In this document: piece by piece, positions 15,568 through 23,485 of the stretch
Layout of the letters: the number at the start of each line of letters is the position of its first letter
Position numbering within the stretch: position 1 is the stretch's first letter
Made by a program: the position numbers and the translations under genes
Notes under the pieces: model-generated
The model's database searches: none
Seen by the model: only the letters and a program-made list of their open reading frames with translations
What the model was told of the DNA's origin: nothing
NCBI GenBank assembly: GCA_963719485.1
Contig: OY970387.1
Span: 3,906,001 to 3,970,000 of the forward strand
Direction: 5' to 3'
DNA length: 64,000 nucleotides
Origin: Bog-473 sp963719485
Lineage (GTDB): Bacteria; Actinomycetota; Acidimicrobiia; Acidimicrobiales; RAAP-2

Positions 15568-16845
15568 TCAGGAGGCGGCGCGACGCGAGCGGGTCGACTT
15601 GACCGGCGCGCCTCCGAGCGGCACCAGCGTCGGGGCCACCCGGTCGAGCACCACGGAGCGATCCACCACGCACTTGCCGACATCGGTGCGGCTGGGCAGG
15701 TCGTACATCACGTCGAGCAGCACCTCTTCGAGGATGGCCCGCAGGCCCCGGGCACCCGTTCCCCGCAACAGCGCCTGCTCGGCCACGGCCTCGAGAGCAT
15801 CGGGCGTGAACTCGAGCTCCACGTTGTCGAGCGCGAACACCCGCTCGTACTGCCGGGTCAGCGCGTTCTTCGGCTCGACCAAGATCTGCACCAGCGCATC
15901 TTTGAACAGCGGCGACACAGCGCTCACCACGGGCAGGCGCCCGATGAACTCGGGGATGAGCCCGAATTTGATGAGGTCCTCGGGGAGCACGTGACGCAGG
16001 ATCTCGCCGTCGTCGCGGTCCTTGCGGTGCACCTCGGCCCGGAAGCCGATGCCACGCTTGCCGATGCGCGACTCGATCAGCTTGTCCAACCCGGCGAACG
16101 CCCCACCGCAGATGAAGAGGATGTTCGTCGTGTCGATCTGAATGAACTCCTGGTGCGGGTGCTTGCGGCCGCCCTGGGGCGGCACCGAGGCCGTGGTGCC
16201 CTCGAGGATCTTCAGCAGGGCCTGCTGCACGCCCTCACCCGAGACGTCTCTGGTGATGGAAGGGTTCTCGCTCTTGCGGGCGATCTTGTCGATCTCGTCG
16301 ATGTAGATGATGCCGGTCTCGGCTCGCTTCACGTCGTAGTCGGCGGCCTGGATCAGCTTCAGGAGGATGTTCTCCACGTCCTCACCCACGTACCCGGCCT
16401 CGGTGAGCGCCGTGGCGTCCGCGATGGCGAAGGGCACGTTGAGCATGCGGGCCAGCGTTTGGGCCAACAAGGTCTTGCCACACCCGGTCGGCCCGAGGAG
16501 GAGGATGTTCGACTTGGCGAGCTCGACGCCGTCCTCGGCGGACGGCGGGCCGGCCTGCACTCGCTTGTAGTGGTTGTAGACGGCCACGGAGAGGATCTTC
16601 TTGGCGTACTCCTGCCCGACGACGTAGTCGTTGAGGAAGTCGAAGATCTCACGCGGCTTGGGCAGATCCTCGAAGCTCAGCTCGGCGGACTCGTCGCGCT
16701 CCTCGGCGATGATGTCGTTGCAAAGGTCGATGCACTCGTCACAGATGTAGACACCGGGGCCGGCGATGAGCTTCTTGACCTGTTTCTGCGTCTTGCCGCA
16801 GAAACTGCACTTGACGAGATCCCCGCCCTCTCCGAACTTCGCCAC
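15568..16845 (-). CDS. clpX: ATP-dependent Clp protease, unfoldase subunit ClpX
   Basis: 425 aa. N-terminal zinc domain with CxxC pairs ('CSFCGK', 'CDEC'), Walker A 'GPTGCGKT', Walker B 'IIYIDEIDKI', the RKH pore loop ('GGRKHPHQ'), and the IGF loop ('RGIGFRAEV') that docks on ClpP. Hexameric AAA+ unfoldase feeding tagged proteins to ClpP. It lies 32 bases downstream of clpP in a tig-clpP-clpX cluster. valS, often between clpX and folC in actinobacteria, is not here. Confidence 0.97.
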   Translation of the reverse strand: MAKFGEGGDLVKCSFCGKTQKQVKKLIAGPGVYICDECIDLCNDIIAEERDESAELSFEDLPKPREIFDFLNDYVVGQEYAKKILSVAVYNHYKRVQAGPPSAEDGVELAKSNILLLGPTGCGKTLLAQTLARMLNVPFAIADATALTEAGYVGEDVENILLKLIQAADYDVKRAETGIIYIDEIDKIARKSENPSITRDVSGEGVQQALLKILEGTTASVPPQGGRKHPHQEFIQIDTTNILFICGGAFAGLDKLIESRIGKRGIGFRAEVHRKDRDDGEILRHVLPEDLIKFGLIPEFIGRLPVVSAVSPLFKDALVQILVEPKNALTRQYERVFALDNVELEFTPDALEAVAEQALLRGTGARGLRAILEEVLLDVMYDLPSRTDVGKCVVDRSVVLDRVAPTLVPLGGAPVKSTRSRRAAS

Positions 16846-16877
16846 CAGATCGCCTCTCCCGTCCGTGCTCGCTCGGC

Positions 16878-17531
16878 CTACGCGGCGCCGATGGCCTCGA
16901 GCGGAGCCACCGTCCGTGCGGTGATGACCTCGTCGATCACGCCGTACGTCACTGCTTCCTCCGCCGTCATGATGAAGTCGCGGTCGGTGTCCTGGGCCAC
17001 CTTTTCCTGGGTCTGCCCGGTGTCCTCGGCCAACATCCCCGAGAGGAGGTCACGCATGCGGAGGATCTCCTTGGCCTGCAGTTCGATGTCGCTGGCCTGG
17101 CCCTCGACTCCACCCCAGGGCTGATGGAGCAGCACGCGGGCGTGGGGCAGTGCGAAGCGCTTGCCCTTGGCGCCGGCCGCCAGCAGCACCGCGGCCGCAG
17201 AGGCTGCCTGCCCGAAGCAGAAGGTGGACACGTCGGCCTTGATGAACTTCAGCGTGTCGTAGATGGCGAACAACGCCGTGATCTCGCCGCCGGGCGAGTT
17301 GATGTAGAGGTGGATGTCCTTGTCCGGCTCCTCGGACTCCAAGAAGAGCATCTGGGCGCAGACGAGGTTGGCCACCGCATCATCGACGGGCGTACCGAGA
17401 AAGATGATCCGCTCACGCAGCAACCGTGAGTACAGGTCATAGGCGCGCTCACCGCGGTTGGACGACTCGATGACGGTCGGAACCAGGTAGTTGTAGGTCT
17501 TCATCGGCTCCCCCGCACTCTGCATCTTCAC
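16878..17531 (-). CDS. clpP: ATP-dependent Clp protease, proteolytic subunit ClpP
   Basis: 217 aa. Serine protease with the triad visible: Ser in 'GQAASAAAVLLAAG', His in 'LLHQPWGG', and Asp in 'QDTDRDFIMTAEEA'. The ATG at 17531 overlaps the tig stop as ATGA. An internal ATG at 17504, preceded by GGGGGAG and starting 'MKTYNYLVPTVIE', would also fit the mature protein. Only one clpP is present; many actinobacteria have adjacent clpP1-clpP2, so a second copy may be elsewhere. Confidence 0.96.
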   Translation of the reverse strand: MKMQSAGEPMKTYNYLVPTVIESSNRGERAYDLYSRLLRERIIFLGTPVDDAVANLVCAQMLFLESEEPDKDIHLYINSPGGEITALFAIYDTLKFIKADVSTFCFGQAASAAAVLLAAGAKGKRFALPHARVLLHQPWGGVEGQASDIELQAKEILRMRDLLSGMLAEDTGQTQEKVAQDTDRDFIMTAEEAVTYGVIDEVITARTVAPLEAIGAA

Positions 17532-18889
17532 TCGCTCTCCTCGCTCTGCTCGACTTCGCCCTCTCCCGAGGCATCCACCCTGAGGTCATCCCGTGACATC
17601 GGTTTGCCCTCTTCGTCGAAGAGTTCCACGTGGTCGAGCAGCCACTCCAGCGCTTTTCCTTTGCGCAACTCCGAGCGTACCGCGCCAGTCCGGCCGGCCG
17701 TGTCGAGTTGGCGGCGCAGCTCGGTCGGGGTGGTGCCCATCCGCTCCGCCATGGTGACTATCTCGGCACGGAGCTCGTCGTCACTGAGCGTCAACTCCTC
17801 GGCCTCCACCAGGGCTCTCAGCCCCAGGTCAGCTTTGACCGCCGCCTGGGCGTCGACGCGGACGGCCGCCAGCAGCTCATCGGGTGTGGTGCCGGTGGCC
17901 TGGAAGTACTCGGCCAAGCCCAGCTTCTGGGCCTCCAGCCGGTGCTGGAGGTCGTGGAGCCGCTCGTTGACCTCCGCATCGACCAGGACCTCGGGCACCA
18001 CGTCGTCGGAGACGAGATCGGCCAGTGCCTCGATGGTCTTCTGGCGCAGCGCTATCTGGCTCTGCATGAGCTTGACCCGACCGATCCGCGTCTCGATGTC
18101 CGAACGCAGCTCGGCCACGGTGGAGAACTCGGAGCTCTCGGCCGCCCATTCGTCGGTCGCCTCGGGCAGCTTCTTGACCTTGACCTCCTTGACGAGCACC
18201 CGGAACGCGACGTTCTCGTCGGGCTCGTCGGGGCTCGGCGTGTCGAAGCCGAGGATGGCGCCGGCTTTGGCGCCGTGCAGCTCTCCATCGAGCTCGGGCA
18301 CCACCGAGGCGGAGCCGACTTCGTACAGGTAGTCATCGACACCGACCACCTCGGCGCCCGAAGCATCGTTGGCGTGCAGGTCGATCGTCACCAGATCGCC
18401 GTCGATGGCGGGGCGATTCACCACTTCGAGTTCGGCATCGTTCTCACGCAGCCGGTCGATCTGACTCTGGATCTCGTCCTCGGTCACGTTCAGACCCGGG
18501 AGCGTGACCTGCAGGCCCTCGTATCCGGGAATGGCGACGATCGGCCGGACCTGCACGACCGCGTCGAAGGAAACCGCGCCTTCGTCCTCGCCACCGGTGA
18601 TGTCGATCTCCGGTTGGGCGATCGGGTCGAGCTCGGTGTCGACCACGGCGCGCGCGTAGAAGTCGGGCAACGCCTCGCGGAGCGCTTCCGCGCGGAGCGC
18701 GCCGGCCCCGCCCATGCGGGCCTCGAGCACCTTGCGTGGGACCTTGCCCGGCCGGAAGCCCGGGACACGCACCTGCTGGGCCAGGGAGCGCACCACGTCG
18801 CCGAGCGCACGATCGAACTCGGGCTCGTCGATCTCCACACTCAGGCGGACGAGGTTTCCCTCCATTGGCTCGGCTGTGGCACGCATCAC
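17528..18889 (-). CDS. tig: trigger factor chaperone
   Basis: 453 aa. N-terminal ribosome-binding domain with the signature 'VRVPGFRPGKVPRKVLEARMG', a central FKBP-like prolyl isomerase domain (about residues 160-240, 'GDLVTIDLHANDASG'), and a helical C-terminal substrate cradle ending in an acidic tail. It meets nascent chains at the ribosome exit. First gene of the tig-clpP-clpX group. The 5' flank (18890-18966) shows no promoter I can defend. Confidence 0.96.
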   Translation of the reverse strand: MMRATAEPMEGNLVRLSVEIDEPEFDRALGDVVRSLAQQVRVPGFRPGKVPRKVLEARMGGAGALRAEALREALPDFYARAVVDTELDPIAQPEIDITGGEDEGAVSFDAVVQVRPIVAIPGYEGLQVTLPGLNVTEDEIQSQIDRLRENDAELEVVNRPAIDGDLVTIDLHANDASGAEVVGVDDYLYEVGSASVVPELDGELHGAKAGAILGFDTPSPDEPDENVAFRVLVKEVKVKKLPEATDEWAAESSEFSTVAELRSDIETRIGRVKLMQSQIALRQKTIEALADLVSDDVVPEVLVDAEVNERLHDLQHRLEAQKLGLAEYFQATGTTPDELLAAVRVDAQAAVKADLGLRALVEAEELTLSDDELRAEIVTMAERMGTTPTELRRQLDTAGRTGAVRSELRKGKALEWLLDHVELFDEEGKPMSRDDLRVDASGEGEVEQSEESE

Positions 18890-18966
18890 GAGCCGATCAC
18901 TCTACCGGCCGCCCCACGACCTGGGCACACGGTCCCATGAGACGATGAAAATGAGGCCACGCACCT

Positions 18967-19022
18967 GAGACCGGGCAATGGAGACCGGGCAACGGAGACC
19001 GGACCACTGAGACCGGGCAACC
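18967..19022. repeat. four imperfect 14-bp tandem repeats
   Basis: Units begin at 18967, 18981, 18995 and 19009, each starting GAGACCGG and mostly reading gagaccgggcaa plus two variable bases. They fill the gap between the divergent-side flank of tig and the 3' end of the maleylpyruvate-isomerase-like gene. No coding or hairpin sense is evident; slippage during replication is the simplest origin. Confidence 0.8.
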
Positions 19023-19025
19023 GGT

Positions 19026-19828
19026 TCAGAACATGAAGTTCATCGCGTCGAGGACGGACTGGCCGGCCGAAGGGTCGCCCTCCACCCCGACGCTGCCGGC
19101 CATTTTGACCTGTGCGGTCGTGACCCGGCCGCAGCCGAGGCGCACGAAGTCGATGCCCGAGAGCGCCAGTGTCACCGTCGGCGCCATCTCGTCGCCCACC
19201 GGGCGGGCGCGCCCTCCCTCGACGGCGATGGTGAAGACGCGCGCGTCGCGGCCCGGACCGGCCACGTCGAAACGGACGGCGGTGCCCTCGGGGCAGCCGG
19301 CCTTCTTGCCGACGACGAAGGGCATGGCACCCTGCACGCGGTCCAGCGCGATCGCCGAGGCCGCGTTCCCGCTCCCGCCCGGACGGTCGAGGGCGAACCG
19401 GACGTCCTGCTCGTGGACCCAGCTGTCGAAGACCCGCACCACCATGAACTCTGCGCGGGGACCTCGCCCACCGGGCTCCATCCGACGGCGGCCCATTCCG
19501 CGGCGGAGAGTGCGTCCAACTGGGCCAAGCGGGTCGTGGTCACGTCGACGAATTCGGCTCGCACGTCCGGACCGGGGAGCGCCCGCCTTACGGCGACGAA
19601 CCGTTCGTTGGTGGCCGCGAAGTCGTTCTTCACGTGGTCACCCAGGGGGCCGGACCACTCGGGAACCGGCTCCCCCATGATCGCCCGCTCGATCCCGATG
19701 AGGTGGGAGAGCTGGTCCTTGACGTCCCAGCCGGGGCACGGGGTGGGCAGGGCCCACTCCGTGTCCGAAAGCTCGAAGCAGACCTCCGCCAGCGCCCCCC
19801 AGGTCTCCGCCAGCGCATTTCGTGCCAT
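19026..19828 (-). CDS. TIGR03083/maleylpyruvate isomerase-type mycothiol-dependent protein, apparent frameshift
   Basis: About 267 aa in two frames. N-terminal DinB-like four-helix half: 'TWGALAEVCFELSDTEWALPTPCPGWDVKDQLSHLIGIE', with the family's 'PCPGWxVKDxLxH' metal/thiol motif. The second half ('FMVVRVFDSWVHEQDVRFALDRPGG', then 'ALSGIDFVRLGCGR') is in another frame. Adding one C to the C-run near 19456-19461 joins them as 'GEVPRAEFMVV'. Members use mycothiol in isomerisation or thiol transfer, or have unknown roles. The ATG at 19828 fits the usual N-terminus. Divergent from the small zinc-ribbon gene at 19996. Confidence 0.75.
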
Positions 19829-19995
19829 CTGGCCCTGTTGGAGCCAGTCACCGTCCTGACCTGCACCGTTGTCGCCCACCGGACCGACCCTACCCCCGGA
19901 TCGTGCCTGGAGTCGCCCGACCATCCCCCTTTCCCCGGAACCCCCCCGCTACGTTCGTCTCCCGTCCAAGGCCATCACCGACCGAAGGAGTTGCC

Positions 19996-20151
19996 ATGGC
20001 GAACTACGAGGGGTACTGCGTGAAGTGCCGGGAGAAGCGCGAATTCGACGGCCAGGAAGTGGAGCTGGCCAACGGGCGTCGCGCGGCACAGGGCACCTGC
20101 CCGGTGTGCGGCACGAAGATGAACCGGATTTTGGGCAAAGCCAAGGTCTGA
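19996..20151 (+). CDS. small zinc-ribbon protein, DUF5679-like
   Basis: 51 aa. Two Cys pairs ('YCVKCREK' and 'CPVCGTK') around a basic core make a treble-clef/zinc-ribbon. The ATG at 19996 has a strong site (AAGGAG, five bases before). Such proteins are widespread in actinobacteria with no known function; nucleic-acid binding is only a guess. An upstream-extended frame to 19822 is not supported. Confidence 0.8.
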   Translation: MANYEGYCVKCREKREFDGQEVELANGRRAAQGTCPVCGTKMNRILGKAKV

Positions 20152-20199
20152 GGCAGGGCGCACCGGACCGGCCCACGTGCCGCCGGCTGGCGTGAGACG

Positions 20200-21933
20200 A
20201 TGCGGGGCGTGCACGACCTGATCATCACGGGTGGAACGCTCGTCGACGGGACCGGCGCGGCGGCGCACTCTGCCGATGTCGCAGTCGATTCCGGCCGCAT
20301 CACCGAGGTGGGCACCGTCCAGGGCGGCGCCACCCGGATCATCGAGGCCGACGGCCTGCTGGTGACCCCGGGGTGGGTCGACGTGCACACGCACTACGAC
20401 GGCCAGGTCACCTGGGACACCGAGCTCGCCCCGTCGTCGTGGCACGGCGTCACCACGCTCGTGATGGGGAACTGCGGCGTGGGGTTCGCGCCGGCCCGGC
20501 CCGACCGCCACGACTGGCTCATCGGCCTCATGGAAGGGGTCGAGGACATCCCCGGCACGGCGCTGGCCGAGGGGATCGAGTGGGACTGGGAGACCTTCCC
20601 CGAGTATCTCGACGCGCTCGAGCAGCGGTGCTGGACCGTCGACGTGGGCACCCAGGTGCCGCACGCGGCCGTGCGGGCCTATGTCATGGGTGAACGGGGC
20701 GCCCGCAACGAGGCAGCCGACGCAGAGGAGATCGAGGCGATGCGCGGCATCGTGCTCGTGGCGCTGCGGGCGGGAGCGCTCGGGTTCTCCACCTCGCGCA
20801 CCCTGGGGCACCGCGCCATCGACGGCGAGCTGGTGCCGGGCACGTTCGCGGCCGAGGACGAGCTGTTCGGCATCGGGTCCGCCCTGGGCGAGGCCCGCGC
20901 CGGCGTCTTCGAGCTGGCGCCGCTGGGCTCCGCGGGCGAGATGCTCGAGGACGTCATGCACGAGGTCGACTGGATGCGTCGGCTCTCGACCGCCATCGAC
21001 CGGCCGGTGTCGTACGCGCTGCTCCAGGCCGACGGCGATCCCGAGCTGTGGCGCAAGCAGCTGGAGGTCTCCCTCGATGCGTGCGCCGAGGGGGCACAGC
21101 TCTTCCCCCAGATCGCGGGTCGGCCCACGGGCATCCTCACCGGCCACCACACGACCCTGTGCCTCTTCTCCGACTTCCCGGCGTACGCGGAGCTCCGGGC
21201 GCGCTGCGGGTCGAACGCGGAGCTCGGGGCCGCGCTGGCCGACCCTGACGTGCGGCGGTCGATCGTGTCGTGGACGCCGTCGTCCCCGGCCCAGGCCGCC
21301 GCCATGGAGAAGGCGTACGAGCGCACGTTCGTCCTCGGGAACCCGCCGGACTACGAACCCGGGCCCGAGCGCTCGCTGGCCGGACTGGCCGCCGCATCCG
21401 GCCTGTCGCCGCTGGAGGTCGCCTACGACGAGATGGCGCGCGACGGCGGGCAGGGCCTGCTGTACCTCCCGATCCTGAACTACGCCACGGGCGACCTCGA
21501 CCACGTGCGCGAGATGCTGCTGCACCCGCAGAGCCTGAGCGGGCTGGCCGACGGTGGCGCCCACACCGGCACCATCTGCGACGCCTCCATGCCGACCTTC
21601 ATGCTCACCCACTGGACGCGCGACCGCAGCCGGGGCGAGACGCTCCCGCTCGAGTACGTGATCAAGAAGCAGACGCACGACACGGCACGCCTGTACGGCA
21701 TGTCCGACCGCGGCACGCTCGAGCCCGGCGCGCTGGCCGACCTCAACCTCATCGACTACGACGCGCTCTCGCTGGGCGCGCCGTACGTGTTGGCCGACCT
21801 GCCGGCCGGCGGCCGCCGGTTGCTCCAGAAGGCGTCGGGGTACGTGGCCACCATCAAGGGGGGAACCGTGACGTTCGAGCACGGCGAGCCCACCGGTGCA
21901 CTGCCGGGCCGCCTGGTGCGCGGCGCCCGCTGA
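20200..21933 (+). CDS. N-acyl-D-amino-acid deacylase family amidohydrolase (paralogue 1)
   Basis: 577 aa, typical for the amidohydrolase_3/D-aminoacylase group. Start 'HDLIITGGTLVDGTG'; metal motif HTHYDG ('GWVDVHTHYDGQVTWD'); the Cys ligand loop 'VMGNCGVGFAPARPDRHDWL'; the family block 'MEGVEDIPGTALAEG'; and the late metal Asp region 'LADGGAHTGTICDASMPTFMLTHWTRDR'. Expected reaction is hydrolysis of an N-acyl or related amide bond, but many environmental homologues have no known substrate. A close paralogue lies at 49990-51699 and a more distant one at 43961-45706. Confidence 0.85.
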   Translation: MRGVHDLIITGGTLVDGTGAAAHSADVAVDSGRITEVGTVQGGATRIIEADGLLVTPGWVDVHTHYDGQVTWDTELAPSSWHGVTTLVMGNCGVGFAPARPDRHDWLIGLMEGVEDIPGTALAEGIEWDWETFPEYLDALEQRCWTVDVGTQVPHAAVRAYVMGERGARNEAADAEEIEAMRGIVLVALRAGALGFSTSRTLGHRAIDGELVPGTFAAEDELFGIGSALGEARAGVFELAPLGSAGEMLEDVMHEVDWMRRLSTAIDRPVSYALLQADGDPELWRKQLEVSLDACAEGAQLFPQIAGRPTGILTGHHTTLCLFSDFPAYAELRARCGSNAELGAALADPDVRRSIVSWTPSSPAQAAAMEKAYERTFVLGNPPDYEPGPERSLAGLAAASGLSPLEVAYDEMARDGGQGLLYLPILNYATGDLDHVREMLLHPQSLSGLADGGAHTGTICDASMPTFMLTHWTRDRSRGETLPLEYVIKKQTHDTARLYGMSDRGTLEPGALADLNLIDYDALSLGAPYVLADLPAGGRRLLQKASGYVATIKGGTVTFEHGEPTGALPGRLVRGAR

Positions 21934-22003
21934 CGCCACCGGACGCCAGCACCCGCGCTCTGCCCGCTCCGCCAGGCCGCCCGGCACGGCAGACTGCAGC
22001 CGT

Positions 22004-23365
22004 ATGGAAGCGCCCCTGACCCAGTACGCGCTCCGGGACGGCGTCCACGTCGGGTACCAGGTATGGGGTACCTCCGAGGACGGGGACGACACGGTCGACG
22101 TACTCGAGTTCAACAGCGGGCTCATGATCTCCATCGACGAGACCGTCGACGAGCCGAACTGGCTCCGCTACACCGAGCGGGTGGCGGACTTCTCCCGCCT
22201 GATCCGCTTCGACGCCGGCGGGCTCGGACTGTCCGACCCCCTCCCGACGGGCACGCAACCCTCCATCGAGGGCTGGGGCCGCGACGCCCTGGCCGTGATG
22301 GACGCAGCACGGTGTGACCGCGTCGTCGTCCTTGCCTCGGCCGGCGGGGCCATGCCCGCGCTCTGGCTGGCAGCTACCCACCCCGAGCGCGTCATCTCCT
22401 TGGTCATCGTCAACGGGACGGCCCGGGTCGGTCACGCCGAGGACTACGGCTTTGGCGCCTCGGACGAAGAGGTGGCCGCCGGGTCAGGGATCGAGGGCTC
22501 CATCACCGAGGACGGCATTCCACGGGACATCGCCATCTTCGCCCCCAGCCTGGCCCACCGGGTGGGCTTCCAGGAGTGGTGGGGCCGGGCGGCACGGCGG
22601 GGCGCCAGCCCGGCGACGGCGATGGCCTTCAATCTCGTGACCTTCTCGGCCGACGTGCGCTGGTGCCTCCCGTCGATCGCTTGCCCCACGCTCGTGTTTG
22701 CGCGCCTGGACAGCTACGCCCAACTGAGTGAGCACGGCCGCTACCTGTCAGAGCACATCAGGGGTTCACGCCTCATCACGCACACCGGACCTGACATCCT
22801 CCCCTGGGCCGGCGAATTCGACTCCATCCTCGACGAGATGGAGGAATTCGTTACCGGGTCGCGCGGGGTGCACGCGGCCACGCGTCTGTTGGCCGCCGTG
22901 CTCTTCACCGACATCGTGGATTCGACCGTGCGCGCCGCCGCGGCCGGCGACCGCCAGTGGCGCGCCGTGCTCGACGAGTTCGACGTCAACGTCGGACGAC
23001 TGCTCACCCGCCACGACGGCATCCTCGTCAAGTCCACCGGTGACGGAATTCTGGCCCGCTTCGCCGCGCCGGCGCAGGCCGTGCGGTGCGCGGAGGCCAT
23101 GGTGGCGACCGCGCTCAGCTTCGGCCTGCAACTGCGGGCGGGCCTGCACGCCGGCGAGGTGGAGTTGCGCGGCGACGACATCGGCGGGCTGGCCGTCCAC
23201 ATCGCCTCACGGATCAGCTCCATGGCGGGACCGGGCGAGGTGCTGGTCACGGGCACGGTACGCGACCTGGTGGTCGGCTCGGGCATCGTCTTCGACGACC
23301 GCGGCCGCCACAACCTCAAGGGCCTGCCCGACGAGTGGCAGGTGCTGGCGGTGGAGCGGGCGTAG
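22004..23365 (+). CDS. alpha/beta-hydrolase fold fused to class III adenylate/guanylate cyclase
   Basis: 453 aa. Residues 1-285 form an alpha/beta-hydrolase domain; residues about 295-450 form a class III cyclase catalytic domain. Cyclase metal Asp are seen in 'LFTDIVDST' (Asp303) and 'KSTGDGILARF' (Asp347). The usual transition-state Asn position is His399 in 'GLAVHIASR', with Arg403 kept. In the hydrolase part the nucleophile elbow is LASAG (Ser112; Gly replaced by Leu at -2). The usual 'DHLPW' catalytic-His motif reads 'DILPW' (Ile265), so hydrolase activity may be lost and the domain may serve as a ligand sensor. Start ATG 22004 chosen by domain fit. It lies 70 bases after the deacylase gene. 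Confidence 0.88.
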   Translation: MEAPLTQYALRDGVHVGYQVWGTSEDGDDTVDVLEFNSGLMISIDETVDEPNWLRYTERVADFSRLIRFDAGGLGLSDPLPTGTQPSIEGWGRDALAVMDAARCDRVVVLASAGGAMPALWLAATHPERVISLVIVNGTARVGHAEDYGFGASDEEVAAGSGIEGSITEDGIPRDIAIFAPSLAHRVGFQEWWGRAARRGASPATAMAFNLVTFSADVRWCLPSIACPTLVFARLDSYAQLSEHGRYLSEHIRGSRLITHTGPDILPWAGEFDSILDEMEEFVTGSRGVHAATRLLAAVLFTDIVDSTVRAAAAGDRQWRAVLDEFDVNVGRLLTRHDGILVKSTGDGILARFAAPAQAVRCAEAMVATALSFGLQLRAGLHAGEVELRGDDIGGLAVHIASRISSMAGPGEVLVTGTVRDLVVGSGIVFDDRGRHNLKGLPDEWQVLAVERA

Positions 23366-23485
23366 CCGACCCTCGGCCGGCTCCGAATGACGTTAGGGTC
23401 TCGGAGCCGTGTGCCGGTCGGTTCACGTCAGGCCCAACGGAGGGCGGGGCGCAGTGGACCCGGGTGGCGTCGCGGTCGAGATTCC

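Noticed and set aside
15532..17124. 530-codon plus-strand open frame
   Set aside because: Antisense shadow of clpX and clpP; the minus-strand genes have full catalytic motifs.
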